Assembly (NCBI RefSeq): GCF_016307205.1
Contig: NZ_JAEIJD010000004.1
Coordinates: 157,933 to 221,932, forward strand
Direction of reading: 5' to 3'
Origin: Pontibaca salina
GTDB taxonomy: Bacteria > Pseudomonadota > Alphaproteobacteria > Rhodobacterales > Rhodobacteraceae
DNA length: 64,000 nucleotides
Shown: positions 43,401 to 51,931 of the stretch, one piece after another
How the letters are laid out: the number at the start of each line of letters is the position of its first letter
How positions within the stretch are numbered: position 1 is the first letter of the stretch
Position numbers and translations under genes: made by a program
The notes under the pieces: generated by a model
Database searches by the model: none
What the model was told of the DNA's origin: nothing
What the model saw: only the letters and a program-made list of their open reading frames with translations

Positions 43401-43992
43401 GCACCCGCTGGATGACTATATGGCGCCGCTGAAACGGCAAGGGGTGCTGACACTGGACCAGTTGACAGCCAAGGCGGAAGGCGGCCCGTTGGTGGCCAAG
43501 CTGGCCGGAGTCATTGCCGGGCGGCAAGAGCGCAAATCGGCACGCGGCAACCGCTTTGCCTTTGTCCAGCTCTCGGATGCGACCGGGGCATATGAGGTGA
43601 CGCTGTTTTCCGAGACCTTGGAGAAGTCGCGCGAACATCTTGAAACCGGGGCAAAAGTGGTGATCACCGTCGAGGCGACGCTGGAAAGCGAGCAGTTGAA
43701 GCTTTTGGGCCGCTCGCTGATGCCGATCGACATGGCGGTGGCGTCGGCTGGGGCCACGGGGCTGCGGGTTTTCGTTGAGGAGGCGGAGGCGATCACCACT
43801 GTCGCCAGTGTTCTGGAACAGGCCGCCGCGGCGGCGCGTGGCGCGGCGCGGGGACCGGTCTATCTTTGCCTATTGAACCCGGAGCTGCCGGGCGAGGTGG
43901 ACATGGATCTGGGGCAGGAGTTTGCTATCTCTCCGCAGGTCAGGGGAGCCATAAAGAGCCTGAATGGCGTGATGGATGTCGAAGAATTATAG
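40492..43992 (+). CDS. dnaE: DNA polymerase III subunit alpha
   Basis: The replicative polymerase of the chromosome, 1166 residues, the usual length of DnaE. The N-terminal PHP domain starts FIHLRVHTEYSLLEGAV. The polymerase core has GRGSGAGSLVAYALTITDLDP and the catalytic aspartates in MPDFDIDFCMD. Helix-hairpin-helix (around NVGLDAMRLI) and OB-fold regions (LAGVIAGRQERKSARGNRFAF) follow in the C-terminal part. Complete and apparently monocistronic; the stop is 8 bp from the convergent slyX stop. Confidence 0.97.
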   Translation: MSNDPRFIHLRVHTEYSLLEGAVRLKALPDLCRKAGMPAVAITDANNMFGALEFSVTASAAGIQPIIGCQVDLAYWTVQPGERAKDPARLVLLAQSEAGYENLMKLNTCLYIGKEGQLPQISLAELKAHSDGLICLTGGPNGPVGMLLQTGQRDAAQALLARLAAAFPDRLYVELQRHPGEDGAPEVERLTERGHVEMAYEMALPLVATNDVYFPDPEMYEAHDALICIADGSYVDQQQPRRRLTPQHYFKTPQEMATLFADLPEAVENTVEIARRCAFMAYRRDPILPRFADDEVNELRRQARAGLAARLAVIPHAAPVEDYEKRLDFELGIIEGMGFPGYFLIVADFIKWAKEQDILVGPGRGSGAGSLVAYALTITDLDPLRYSLLFERFLNPERVSMPDFDIDFCMDRREEVIQYVQEKYGRDRVGQIITFGALLSKAAVRDIGRVLQMPYGQVDRLSKLIPVEGVKPMSISRALTEEPRLREEARSEEVVERLLTYGQQVEGLLRNASTHAAGVVIGDRPLDALVPLYQDPRSDMPATQFNMKWVEQAGLVKFDFLGLKTLTVIQNAVDLIKASGRHLHIAADGRQLFEPPEGLEDDIGTIPLDDEASYKLYAAAKTVAVFQVESSGMMDALKRMRPTCIEDIVALVALYRPGPMENIPTYCEVKNGLKKRASVHPLIDHILEETQGIIVYQEQVMQIAQEMAGYSLGGADLLRRAMGKKIAEEMAKERPKFEKGAMEKGVDQKKASEVFDLLEKFANYGFNKSHAAAYAVVSYQTAWLKANHPVEFMAGVMNCDIHLTDKLGIYFAEVKKGLGLPWVPPCVNRSEATFTVADGALVYGLGALKNVGLDAMRLITQGRAGKAFTTLFDLARRVDLKRVGKRSMEMLARAGAFDELDGNRRRVFDSLDALVAYSAAVHEQRNSNQVSLFGEAGDDLPEPRMARAPDWLPAERLAEEFKAVGFYLSGHPLDDYMAPLKRQGVLTLDQLTAKAEGGPLVAKLAGVIAGRQERKSARGNRFAFVQLSDATGAYEVTLFSETLEKSREHLETGAKVVITVEATLESEQLKLLGRSLMPIDMAVASAGATGLRVFVEEAEAITTVASVLEQAAAAARGAARGPVYLCLLNPELPGEVDMDLGQEFAISPQVRGAIKSLNGVMDVEEL

Positions 43993-44000
43993 CGCCGGCG

Positions 44001-44195
44001 TCAATAATGCGGTGGCCGCTCATCCGCCAGAATCACGCTGCCACCATCTTCGGCGGCGCGTGCACCCTCGCGCTTCATCAGCATTGCGACCCGTCGGGTG
44101 AGCGTGTCAATGTCGCTTTGTTGGCGAGCGACGATATCGCTGAGGTCATCGACGCTGCGGATCAGATGGGCGAGTTTCTCTTCGATTTGGGTCAT
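44001..44195 (-). CDS. slyX: SlyX family protein
   Basis: A 64-residue, mostly helical protein: the coiled-coil segment EEKLAHLIRSVDDLSDIVAR then QQSDIDTLTRRVAML, and the C-terminal GGSVILADERPPHY, whose PPHY ending is typical of SlyX. Function in bacteria is not established. It is convergent with dnaE, with only 8 bp between the stops. Confidence 0.85.
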   Translation of the reverse strand: MTQIEEKLAHLIRSVDDLSDIVARQQSDIDTLTRRVAMLMKREGARAAEDGGSVILADERPPHY

Positions 44196-44252
44196 GGGAC
44201 GCTCCTTGTCGCGGTATAGGCTAACCTATTAATGCGCTCCCTGCGAGAACGC

Positions 44253-44287
44253 AGCCTCCGGCGGGGGTATTTTTACCAGAAAGAAGC
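44253..44287 (+). repeat. Dispersed repeat copy upstream of hisS
   Basis: GCCTCCGGCGGGGGTATTTT then TACCAGAAAGAAGC, in the slyX-hisS spacer. It matches the copies at 27161-27194 and 47682-47720. Confidence 0.7.
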
Positions 44288-44373
44288 GAGGCCGGGTCGC
44301 AGTTGGTGACCTTGCTCCTTTGGGTCCCTTGGGCTAGACCGCGCGGCAATCCGGTTGCCCAAGGATTTCCGAT

Positions 44374-45885
44374 ATGGCCAAGATCAAGAAACAGCCCCGC
44401 CCCAAGGCCGAGACGCCCAAGGGTTTTCGCGACTATTTCGGTGGCGAAGTGACGCAGCGTGCCGAAATGTTACATGCGATTGCGGGGGTTTATCATCGGT
44501 ACGGCTTTGATGCGCTGGAATCTTCGGCGGTTGAACGGGTTGAGGCGCTGGGCAAGTTTCTGCCGGATGTGGATCGCCCCAATGCCGGCGTTTTTGCCTG
44601 GCAGGAAGAAGATGAGGGCGACTGGCTGGCGTTGCGCTATGATCTTACGGCGCCGCTGGCGCGGGTTTATGCCCAGCACCGCAACGACCTTCCGACGCCC
44701 TATCGCCGCTATGCGATGGGCCCGGTCTGGCGCAATGAAAAGCCGGGGCCGGGGCGCTATCGGCAGTTTTATCAGTGCGATGCGGATACGGTCGGCGCGG
44801 CCAGTATGGCGGCGGATGCCGAGATTTGCGCGATGCTGTCCGATACGCTGGAGGCGGTGGGGATCGCGCGCGGCGATTACATTGTGCGGATCAACAACCG
44901 AAAGGTGTTGAACGGCGTGATGGAGGTGGCCGGGGTGCTGGATCATTCGCATCCCGAGAAGTTCGAGGCGGAGCGCGGGATCGTCCTGCGGGCGATCGAC
45001 AAGCTGGACCGGCTCGGGACGGAGGGCGTTGCCGCCTTGCTGGGCGAGGGTCGTCGGGACGAAAGTGGCGACTTTACCGAAGGGGCAGGACTTTCGGCGG
45101 CGCAGGCCGGGATCGTGATGGGCTTTATCGAAGCACGCCGCGAGACCGGAGCGGCGACCGTGGCGCGGCTGCGCGAACTGGTACAGAATTCCGAGATCGG
45201 GCGACAGGGTGTCGATGAACTGGAAGAGATCGCGGCATTGCTGGACGCGGCAGGCTATGGGGCTGATCGCATCGTGATCGACCCTTCTGTGGTGCGGGGG
45301 TTGGGTTATTATACCGGGCCGGTTTACGAGGCCGAGCTGACCTTTGAGATTTTTGACGACAAAGGGCGAAAGCGGCAATTCGGCAGCGTTGCCGGAGGCG
45401 GGCGCTATGACGATCTGGTCAAGCGCTTCACCGGGCAAGAAGTCCCTGCAACGGGAATTTCTATTGGCGTGGACCGGTTGTTGGCAGCATTGCGAGAAAA
45501 GGGCCGGATTTCGGCGCAGGATCAAGGGCCGGTCATCGTGACGGTGATGGATCGCGACCGGATGGCCGATTATCAGGCGATGGTGGCCGAGTTGCGCAAC
45601 GCCGGTATTCGTGCCGAGGTCTATCTCGGCAATCCGAGAAATTTTGGCAATCAGTTGAAATATGCCGACCGCCGAGCCAGTCCCGCCGCGATTATCGAAG
45701 GGGGCGATGAAAAGGCGCGTGGCGTGGTGCAGATCAAGGATTTGATCCTCGGCGCGCAGATTGCCGAAAGCGCGACCTTGGAAGAATGGAAGGAACAGCC
45801 CAGCCAGATCGAGGTGCCACGCGATCAGCTGGTTGACAGTTTGCGCGACATGCTGGAGCGACAAGGCAAGGGGCAGAACGGATGA
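44374..45885 (+). CDS. hisS: Histidine-tRNA ligase
   Basis: A 503-residue class II aminoacyl-tRNA synthetase. Motif 2 region: [27 protein letters not shown]. The histidine-specific segments are [17 protein letters not shown] and, in motif 3, [12 protein letters not shown], with GGGRYDDLV between. The C-terminal anticodon-binding domain is present. It charges tRNA-His in the cytoplasm. Its stop overlaps hisZ by 4 bp (ATGA), so histidine charging and histidine biosynthesis genes are coupled here. Confidence 0.95.
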   Translation: MAKIKKQPRPKAETPKGFRDYFGGEVTQRAEMLHAIAGVYHRYGFDALESSAVERVEALGKFLPDVDRPNAGVFAWQEEDEGDWLALRYDLTAPLARVYAQHRNDLPTPYRRYAMGPVWRNEKPGPGRYRQFYQCDADTVGAASMAADAEICAMLSDTLEAVGIARGDYIVRINNRKVLNGVMEVAGVLDHSHPEKFEAERGIVLRAIDKLDRLGTEGVAALLGEGRRDESGDFTEGAGLSAAQAGIVMGFIEARRETGAATVARLRELVQNSEIGRQGVDELEEIAALLDAAGYGADRIVIDPSVVRGLGYYTGPVYEAELTFEIFDDKGRKRQFGSVAGGGRYDDLVKRFTGQEVPATGISIGVDRLLAALREKGRISAQDQGPVIVTVMDRDRMADYQAMVAELRNAGIRAEVYLGNPRNFGNQLKYADRRASPAAIIEGGDEKARGVVQIKDLILGAQIAESATLEEWKEQPSQIEVPRDQLVDSLRDMLERQGKGQNG

Positions 45886-46970
45886 TCGGGCGCAAGGCGA
45901 TTCTTGCACGCGCCGCCCAATTGCGTGCGCGTTTCGAGGAAGCAGGGGGCCTGGCGGTCGAGACGCCGATCCTGCAACCCGCCGAAACGCTGCTGGACCT
46001 TTACGGCGAGGATATCCGGGCGCGGGCCTATGTTACCTCGGATGCGCTGCGAGGCGAGCAGATGTTGCGGCCTGATTTCACGGTACCGGTGGTGCAGATG
46101 CATATGGCGCAAGGTGCGGAACCGGCGCGCTATACCTATGCTGGCATGGTGTTCCGGCGTCAGGAACATGATGAAGACCGCGCCAATGAATATATGCAAG
46201 TGGGCTATGAGATCTTTGATCGCGAAGACCCTGCGGGCGCCGATGCCGAAGTATTCGCGCGGATTTCCAAAGCCGTTGCCGGGTTGAATTTGCGCGCAGC
46301 GACCGGAGATATCGGTATTCTGATGGCTGCCGTGCAGGGGCTGACCACGACGGATGCACGCAAGGCGGCGCTGATGCGCCATATCTGGCGGCCGCGACGG
46401 TTTCGGGCGTTGCTGGATCGGTTCGCGCGGCGTGTGCCGGAACCGGCGGCGCGTCTGGAATTGCTGGCTGCGCATGATCCACTTGCCGAGGCCGGTACGC
46501 TGATCGGAAAGCGCAGCCGGGCCGAGATCGAGGCGCGTATCGAGGCGCTGCGCGCGGATGCAGAGGCCCCGCCGATTGCTGACGAGGAGTTGGGCGCGCT
46601 TGAGGCTTTGCTGGGCGTGCGCGAAACCGCGCCCTATGCGGTGCAGCACCTGCGTGATATTGCCGTCGACTTGCCCAACCTGACCCCTGCGATTGACCGC
46701 CTGACCGCGCGGCTTGATGCAATGGCCGCCCGCGGTGTCGATGTCGAGCAACTGGATTTCGAAGCCAGCTATGGGCGCATGTCCATGGAATATTACGATG
46801 GGTTCGTGTTCGGGTTTTATGCCGAGGACAGACCCGGTCTGCCGCCGATCGCCAGCGGTGGCCGTTATGACGCGCTGACCCGGCAGCTGGGGCAGGGCAC
46901 CGAAATACCGGCCGTTGGCGGCGTGTTGCGCCCCGGTCTGATGCTGGAACTGGAAGGAGCGGTGCGATGA
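45882..46970 (+). CDS. hisZ: ATP phosphoribosyltransferase regulatory subunit HisZ
   Basis: A 362-residue paralogue of the HisS catalytic core that lost tRNA charging and serves as the regulatory partner of short-form HisG in the first step of histidine synthesis. It keeps the class II fold ([42 protein letters not shown] and a [12 protein letters not shown] motif) but lacks the anticodon-binding domain. It overlaps hisS and hisG by 4 bp each. Confidence 0.92.
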   Translation: MIGRKAILARAAQLRARFEEAGGLAVETPILQPAETLLDLYGEDIRARAYVTSDALRGEQMLRPDFTVPVVQMHMAQGAEPARYTYAGMVFRRQEHDEDRANEYMQVGYEIFDREDPAGADAEVFARISKAVAGLNLRAATGDIGILMAAVQGLTTTDARKAALMRHIWRPRRFRALLDRFARRVPEPAARLELLAAHDPLAEAGTLIGKRSRAEIEARIEALRADAEAPPIADEELGALEALLGVRETAPYAVQHLRDIAVDLPNLTPAIDRLTARLDAMAARGVDVEQLDFEASYGRMSMEYYDGFVFGFYAEDRPGLPPIASGGRYDALTRQLGQGTEIPAVGGVLRPGLMLELEGAVR

Positions 46971-47656
46971 GCCTAAAACTGGGCGTGCCGTCAAAAGGCC
47001 GGCTGATGGACAAGACCTTCGACTGGTTCGAGAAACGTGGAATCCACCTGTCGCGCACCGGATCGGACCGCGAATATGCCGGCGCGGTCGAGGGCATTGA
47101 CGGCGTGTCGTTGGTGCTGCTTTCTGCGGGTGAGGTACCCCGCGAATTAGCGGCCGGGCGCATCCATCTTGGGGTGACCGGCACAGATCTGTTGCAAGAA
47201 CGACTGCCGCTGTGGGAGCAGCAGATTGACGAGATCGCGCCCTTGGGGTTTGGTCAGGCCGATTTGATCCTGGCGGTACCGCGCGCCTGGGTCGATGTCG
47301 AAACACTGGACGACCTGGACGCGGCCGCGGCCGCGTTTCGGGCCCATCATGGCCACCGCTTGCGGATCGCGACGAAATACCACCGTCTAGTGCGTGAATT
47401 CCTGCGGGCAGGTGGGGTGGCAGATTACATGCTGGTGGATAGTCAGGGCGCAACGGAAGGCACGGTGAAGAACGAAACCGCCGAGGCGGTGGCCGATATC
47501 ACGTCGACTGGCGAAACATTGCGTGCCAACCACTTGAAGCTGCTGAGCGATGGGGTGATCTTGCGCAGCCAGGCCACGCTCTGGCGCAGCCGCGTTGCAT
47601 CGTTTTCGGCCAGCGAGCGCGAGGCGCTGGAGCGGTTTCTAGATCTGGTCACATAA
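46967..47656 (+). CDS. hisG: ATP phosphoribosyltransferase, short-form catalytic subunit HisG
   Basis: A 229-residue HisG of the short form, which needs HisZ for activity and feedback control. Features: LKLGVPSKGRLMDKTFDWFEKRGI, a GRIHLGVTGTDLLQE segment, LRIATKYHRLVREF and a VKNETAEAVADITSTGETL phosphate-binding region. It catalyses ATP plus PRPP to phosphoribosyl-ATP. Last gene of the hisS-hisZ-hisG operon; a dispersed repeat follows. Confidence 0.95.
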   Translation: MSLKLGVPSKGRLMDKTFDWFEKRGIHLSRTGSDREYAGAVEGIDGVSLVLLSAGEVPRELAAGRIHLGVTGTDLLQERLPLWEQQIDEIAPLGFGQADLILAVPRAWVDVETLDDLDAAAAAFRAHHGHRLRIATKYHRLVREFLRAGGVADYMLVDSQGATEGTVKNETAEAVADITSTGETLRANHLKLLSDGVILRSQATLWRSRVASFSASEREALERFLDLVT

Positions 47657-47681
47657 CAGGACCTGACCGCCCGACTGTGGC

Positions 47682-47720
47682 TGCGGTGGCGCGGTGGGTA
47701 TTTGAAGACCAGAAAGAGGC
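47682..47720 (+). repeat. Dispersed repeat copy after hisG
   Basis: GCGGTGGCGCGGTGGGTATT then TGAAGACCAGAAAGAGGC, between hisG and the convergent DUF1489 gene. It shares GGGTATTT and CCAGAAAGA with the copies at 27173 and 44253. Confidence 0.6.
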
Positions 47721-47745
47721 AGGGCGCTTGCCTGTGTGGTGGTGA

Positions 47746-48177
47746 TCAGATCAGGCCGATTTCGGCGAGGGCGCGGTTCAGGTCGCTGGGCAGCACGTCA
47801 TCATCGGCGCGCGAGGCGCGCAAATCCGGCGGGGCGTCGGATTGTTGCAGATAGCGCCAGCCCTGAAACGGACGCCGCAGCGCGGTCTGGGTGCGGATCA
47901 GTACCGGGTCGAGCACCATGGCGCAGCGGTTGATGCCATCGCTGCCGGTCACCTGGTCAAGGCGCAGCACGAGCTGACGACACTGGATCTGGCCTTTTAT
48001 GACCCAGTAGATTGACCCGCCATTCAGCAATTCATCGGCGCGTTTGGGCCACATCCGCGTGACATGGCGCGGATTGCCATCCTCGCCGCAGACCTGCGCG
48101 GATTTTTGCCAGGCGAGCAGATCCTCCACGGATTCAGTGCCGACGCTGAGCTTGATGAGGTTGATGCGGTGTGTCAT
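47746..48177 (-). CDS. DUF1489 family protein
   Basis: A 143-residue protein of a family found mainly in alphaproteobacteria, with no known function. Typical segments are INLIKLSVGTESVEDLLAWQ near the start, HVTRMWPKRADELLNGGSIYWVIKG in the middle and GWRYLQQSDAPPDL near the end. No signal peptide or membrane helix. It is divergent from nrdJ with 91 bp between; no cobalamin riboswitch-like structure was recognised there. Confidence 0.85.
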   Translation of the reverse strand: MTHRINLIKLSVGTESVEDLLAWQKSAQVCGEDGNPRHVTRMWPKRADELLNGGSIYWVIKGQIQCRQLVLRLDQVTGSDGINRCAMVLDPVLIRTQTALRRPFQGWRYLQQSDAPPDLRASRADDDVLPSDLNRALAEIGLI

Positions 48178-48268
48178 CGGAAACGCCCTTATTAATGGCC
48201 ATATCTAGTATGGAACTCGCGCCGACTTCAAGTTATTGTAGTCGCCTGCCGAGAAAGGGATTCGTGAT

Positions 48269-50557
48269 ATGAGCCGTTTTACCGCCCCAATTGCTGAACA
48301 GATATGGGACATGAAATACCGGTTCAAGAAGGCCGATGGTGCCCCAATCGACCTGTCGGTCGAAGATAGCTGGCGCCGGATCGCGCGTGATCTGGCCGCG
48401 GTGGAAGTCCAGCCGCAGCTATGGGAAGATCGGTTCTATGCGGCGCTGGAGGATTTCAAATTCCTGCCTGCCGGGCGGATTACGGCAGGTGCGGGCACGG
48501 CGCGGCAGGTGACCCTGTTTAACTGTTTCGTCATGGGCACGATCCCCGACAGCATGGGCGGCATTTTCGAGATGCTGAAAGAGGCGGCGCTGACCATGCA
48601 GCAGGGCGGCGGCATTGGCTATGATTTCAGCACAATCCGGCCGCGCGGGGCGGATGTAAAAGGTGTGGCAGCAGATGCGAGTGGCCCGCTGTCCTTTATG
48701 GATGTCTGGGATGCGATGTGTCGCACCATCATGTCTGCCGGCAGCCGGCGTGGCGCGATGATGGCGACGATGCGCTGCGATCATCCCGATATCGAGGATT
48801 TCATCGCCGCCAAAGCCGATGCGGCACGATTGCGCATGTTCAATCTGTCGGTTCTGGTGACCGATGATTTCATGGCTGCCGTGAAAAACGACGGGTCGTG
48901 GGACCTGCAATTCGATGGCAAAGTCTATCATACGATCAGGGCCCGCGACCTGTGGAACCGTATGATGCGCGCGACCTATGATTACGCCGAACCCGGAGTT
49001 ATTTTTATTGATCGGATCAATGCCGCCAATAACCTGAATTATTGCGAGACGATCTCGGCCACGAATCCGTGTGGCGAGCAACCGTTGCCGCCCTATGGAG
49101 CGTGCTTGCTGGGCTCGATCAACCTGGCGCGGCTGGTCGCTGATCCGTTTGCGGAGAATGCCCATCTGGATGGGGACGCCCTGGCCGAGCTGGTGGGCAC
49201 AGCGGTGCGGATGATGGACAACGTGGTCGATACCAGTAAATTCCCCTTGCCCGAACAAAGGGCCGAGGCCCAGGCCAAGCGCCGGATCGGTCTGGGTGTG
49301 ACCGGGTTGGCGGATGCTTTGCTTATGGTCGGATTGCGCTATGGCTCGGACCAAGCGGCACGTCAGACCGAGGACTGGCTGCGCGCGATTGCTCGGGCTG
49401 CATATCTGACATCGGTGCAATTGGCGCAGGAAAAGGGGGCGTTTCCGCTGTTTGATGCGACCGGCTATCTGGCCAGTGGCACGATGCAGCAGATGGATGA
49501 GGATGTTCGCGAAGCGGTGCGCGAACACGGAATCCGAAATGCCCTGCTGACCAGTATTGCACCGACCGGCACGATCAGTCTGTATGCCGGGAATGTCAGT
49601 TCCGGCATCGAGCCTGTGTTCGCCTATTCATACAAGCGCAAGGTGCTGCAAAAAGACGGCAGCCACACCGAAGAGGAGGTGGTCGATTACGCCGTGCAAA
49701 TGTGGCGTGATCTGAAAGGCGATGCGCCTTTACCGGATTATTTTGTCAACGCCCAGACGCTGACACCGGCCGAGCATGTCAAGATGCAGGCGGCGGCACA
49801 GAAATGGGTGGATTCCAGTATATCCAAAACCATCAACTGCCCCGAGGATATCGGCTTTGACGCGTTTAAGGACGTGTATATGCAGGCCTGGGATAGTGGT
49901 TGCAAAGGCTGCACGACCTATCGTCCCAATGATGTGACGGGGAGCGTATTGAGCGTGTCCGACGATGCGTCGGCTGCCCCCGAGGTCGTGACCAGCGAAG
50001 AAAGCAGCCCGCAAACGCCCCATAGCGACGTGATTTACATGTCCGAGCCGCTGGATCGCCCGCAAGCGCTGGAAGGCAGTACCTACAAGTTGAAATGGCC
50101 CGACAGCGAACATGCGATTTATGTGACGATCAATGATACGGTGATCAACGGTCACCGCCGGCCGTTCGAGGTGTTCATCAACTCGAAGAACATGGAGCAT
50201 TTCGCCTGGACCGTCGCGCTGACCCGGATGATCTCGGCTGTGTTCCGGCGCGGCGGGGATGTGTCCTTCGTTGTTGAGGAGCTAAAGGCCGTATTCGACC
50301 CGCGTGGCGGGGCTTGGGTCAAAGGGAAATACATTCCCTCAATCCTCGCGGCGATCGGTGGCGTGATCGAGCAACATCTGATTTCGATCGGTTTCCTTGC
50401 TGGAGAAGGTATGGCGTTGAAGGCAGATCCACAGGCGAAAGTTATCGGCCTTGAAACCGGTCGCGGTGCCGCCTGCCCAAGCTGCGGCCAATACAGCATG
50501 CGTATGATCGAAGGCTGCATGACCTGTGGGGATTGCGGACATTCGTCGTGTAGCTAG
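48269..50557 (+). CDS. nrdJ: Adenosylcobalamin-dependent (class II) ribonucleotide reductase
   Basis: A 762-residue enzyme that makes deoxyribonucleotides using vitamin B12, needing no oxygen. Motifs: FNCFVMGTIPDSMGGIFEML with the first redox cysteine, QQGGGIGYDFSTIRPRG, ETISATNPCGEQPLPPYGAC with active-site Asn-Cys-Glu, and APTGTISLYAGNVSSGIEP. The C-terminus ends in zinc-finger-like cysteine pairs (CPSCGQYSMRMIEGCMTCGDCG) thought to relay electrons. It is the last backbone gene before the accessory island. Confidence 0.94.
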   Translation: MSRFTAPIAEQIWDMKYRFKKADGAPIDLSVEDSWRRIARDLAAVEVQPQLWEDRFYAALEDFKFLPAGRITAGAGTARQVTLFNCFVMGTIPDSMGGIFEMLKEAALTMQQGGGIGYDFSTIRPRGADVKGVAADASGPLSFMDVWDAMCRTIMSAGSRRGAMMATMRCDHPDIEDFIAAKADAARLRMFNLSVLVTDDFMAAVKNDGSWDLQFDGKVYHTIRARDLWNRMMRATYDYAEPGVIFIDRINAANNLNYCETISATNPCGEQPLPPYGACLLGSINLARLVADPFAENAHLDGDALAELVGTAVRMMDNVVDTSKFPLPEQRAEAQAKRRIGLGVTGLADALLMVGLRYGSDQAARQTEDWLRAIARAAYLTSVQLAQEKGAFPLFDATGYLASGTMQQMDEDVREAVREHGIRNALLTSIAPTGTISLYAGNVSSGIEPVFAYSYKRKVLQKDGSHTEEEVVDYAVQMWRDLKGDAPLPDYFVNAQTLTPAEHVKMQAAAQKWVDSSISKTINCPEDIGFDAFKDVYMQAWDSGCKGCTTYRPNDVTGSVLSVSDDASAAPEVVTSEESSPQTPHSDVIYMSEPLDRPQALEGSTYKLKWPDSEHAIYVTINDTVINGHRRPFEVFINSKNMEHFAWTVALTRMISAVFRRGGDVSFVVEELKAVFDPRGGAWVKGKYIPSILAAIGGVIEQHLISIGFLAGEGMALKADPQAKVIGLETGRGAACPSCGQYSMRMIEGCMTCGDCGHSSCS

Positions 50558-50612
50558 GGTCAGGACACGTTCCTGTTGTGCGACCCACCAAATAATGACC
50601 ATTTTGCGGGTT

Positions 50613-50646
50613 TTGTTGTCCATTCAACAACCGATTGTTGTCCATT
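50613..50646. repeat. 12-bp direct repeat downstream of nrdJ
   Basis: TTGTTGTCCATT occurs at 50613-50624 and 50635-50646, 22 bp apart, with CAACAA between them complementary to the TTGTTG part. ATTGT-N6-ACAAT follows near 50680. This AT-rich patch marks the switch from backbone to island and may be a protein-binding or recombination site; nothing identifies the protein. Confidence 0.4.
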
Positions 50647-50729
50647 GCGCTTATCTCGGCGCATATTATTGTGATATTACAATTGGTTGGGTGGTTCGCG
50701 TAATTTTGCGCTTTCGATGGATGGCGAAG

Positions 50730-50757
50730 CCCGTAGCTTTTTGTTTGACGCTACGGG
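50730..50757 (+). terminator. Terminator hairpin downstream of nrdJ
   Basis: CCCGTAGC and GCTACGGG form an 8-bp stem, extended by AAG/TTT, around 12 bases rich in T. TTT follows the right arm. It probably ends nrdJ transcription. A smaller hairpin GTAGCC-TGT-GGCTAC follows at 50836-50850. The 492-bp gap 50558-51049 holds no supportable gene. Confidence 0.6.
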
Positions 50758-50884
50758 TTTAGAGAGAGAACACGTCACTCGTCAGCTTGTGTGAGATGCC
50801 ATGAATGCTCGAGTGCTTGCATTTAGACGTCAGCGGTAGCCTGTGGCTACGAAAGGCTCTTGGCGACTAAATCGCCGAGAGCCA

Positions 50885-51030
50885 GAAATACGGCGATGCG
50901 CGGCTGCGTTCAGGATGGATCAGGCCTCCCATCTTTTCCGGCCACACTGCGGCCTACATTCGCTGCAGGAAGGGCGGGATGCGGACATTCGCTGCGCACA
51001 GCGCCAAGGTCTGCTTCGCGGTTCACGGCT
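50885..51030. repeat. Degenerate GC-rich noncoding repeat block at the left side of the island
   Basis: Contains two ATTCGCTGC units (ACATTCGCTGCAGGAAGG and GGACATTCGCTGCGCACAG) and CAAGGTCTGCTTCGCGG. Related ATTCGCTGCA / AAGGTCCG / GGGCCGGTC fragments occur at 53384-53430, 54830-54990, 55668-55722 and 63582-63640. I recall such remnants as common between genes in roseobacters. No coding potential. Confidence 0.5.
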
Positions 51031-51049
51031 TAAATCTGTGTAAAACACT

Positions 51050-51922
51050 TCAAGTGTTTTTGGCGATATAATCACTTATGTATAGTCGCCTGCGTATTTC
51101 ATACTGTTGGGTTAAGCTTTTAAGAAGGGGCAGTAAATTGTAATGATCTCGTGACCCTTCGTAAGTTATCGACTTTAATTTTCTATGCTTATTCCTAAAT
51201 TCAGCCAACTCGACCGGGTCCTCTGTTGGATGTATGATCCAATGTGGGCGAACATTTGAAAATTGATTGGTGTATAGCTCCATAAGCTGGGAAATGGCCG
51301 GGTCTGTCATCGAAAACCCAACAAAGAGAATTGTGTAATTTAGGAGAAGTGATTCAACTAGTTTTCGATAGTAGTCGCTAGAGTAAGCTTTCCTGATGTA
51401 CTCCGTCTTCGAAAAAATAATATCATCTGCTTTGTCTATGCAGCCATGGAGCTTAATTATAACGCCATCTTCTCCTCGAAGAAAACGAAAGGATTTTCCA
51501 TCAATCTGGGTCATAGGTCGGAAGTTCGAGCCGCCATTATAGGTACCGTCATTCCAGAATTTCTCAATAATCTTATCAAAATTTGTAGTTACAATGATCC
51601 GTTGATTGAGTTTTTTGATTTCTTCGTGTAACTCTGAACTCTGCGGAACTTTGCCAAACTCAGCAGAAATTAAATCCTGCCATTCGTCTTTCAAGTGATT
51701 TTTTATGACATCGCAAGACAACAAAAAATCGCCTTCACAAATAAGTTTTTTTGATATGGCTTTTTCAATCGGAGGGAGCTTCTCGCTTGCGTCGAGAAGA
51801 AACTTTTCCCAGCCAGGCAAAGAAACCGCCGTTCCCGAAGAAAGACCAGAACCAATAAATATAACGACTTGTTTGGCGACAAGATCATTTAGCAAATCGG
51901 GGTTAAAATCATTTTTCTCCAT
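51050..51922 (-). CDS. SIR2-like domain protein, probable NAD-cleaving defence effector
   Basis: A 290-residue protein with the SIR2-like fold: IFIGSGLSSGTAVSLPGW (NAD-binding, residues 21-37), VTTNFD with Asn114, IIKLHGC with His159, and LFVGFSMTDPAI at 199-210. Asn and His match the catalytic pair of SIR2 NADases such as ThsA and DSR2. The zinc cysteines of deacetylase sirtuins are absent. Such proteins usually deplete NAD on phage infection; that role is inferred. It starts 9 bp after the ParA-like gene stop on the same strand, and the pair is much more AT-rich than the flanking backbone, a sign of transfer. The C-terminal 70 residues show no known domain. Confidence 0.82.
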   Translation of the reverse strand: MEKNDFNPDLLNDLVAKQVVIFIGSGLSSGTAVSLPGWEKFLLDASEKLPPIEKAISKKLICEGDFLLSCDVIKNHLKDEWQDLISAEFGKVPQSSELHEEIKKLNQRIIVTTNFDKIIEKFWNDGTYNGGSNFRPMTQIDGKSFRFLRGEDGVIIKLHGCIDKADDIIFSKTEYIRKAYSSDYYRKLVESLLLNYTILFVGFSMTDPAISQLMELYTNQFSNVRPHWIIHPTEDPVELAEFRNKHRKLKSITYEGSRDHYNLLPLLKSLTQQYEIRRRLYISDYIAKNT

Positions 51923-51931
51923 CGCCTGTGC

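Noticed and set aside
44470..45909. Antisense frames over hisS and hisZ (44470-45909 and 45825-47453)
   Set aside because: Shadow frames of conserved biosynthetic genes with no domain of their own.
48178..48268. Cobalamin riboswitch upstream of the B12-dependent nrdJ
   Set aside because: The 91-bp spacer is too short for one, and no B12-box-like sequence was seen.
50526..50762. 78-codon open frame over the end of nrdJ
   Set aside because: It overlaps the nrdJ end and the terminator hairpin and its sequence does not look like a protein.
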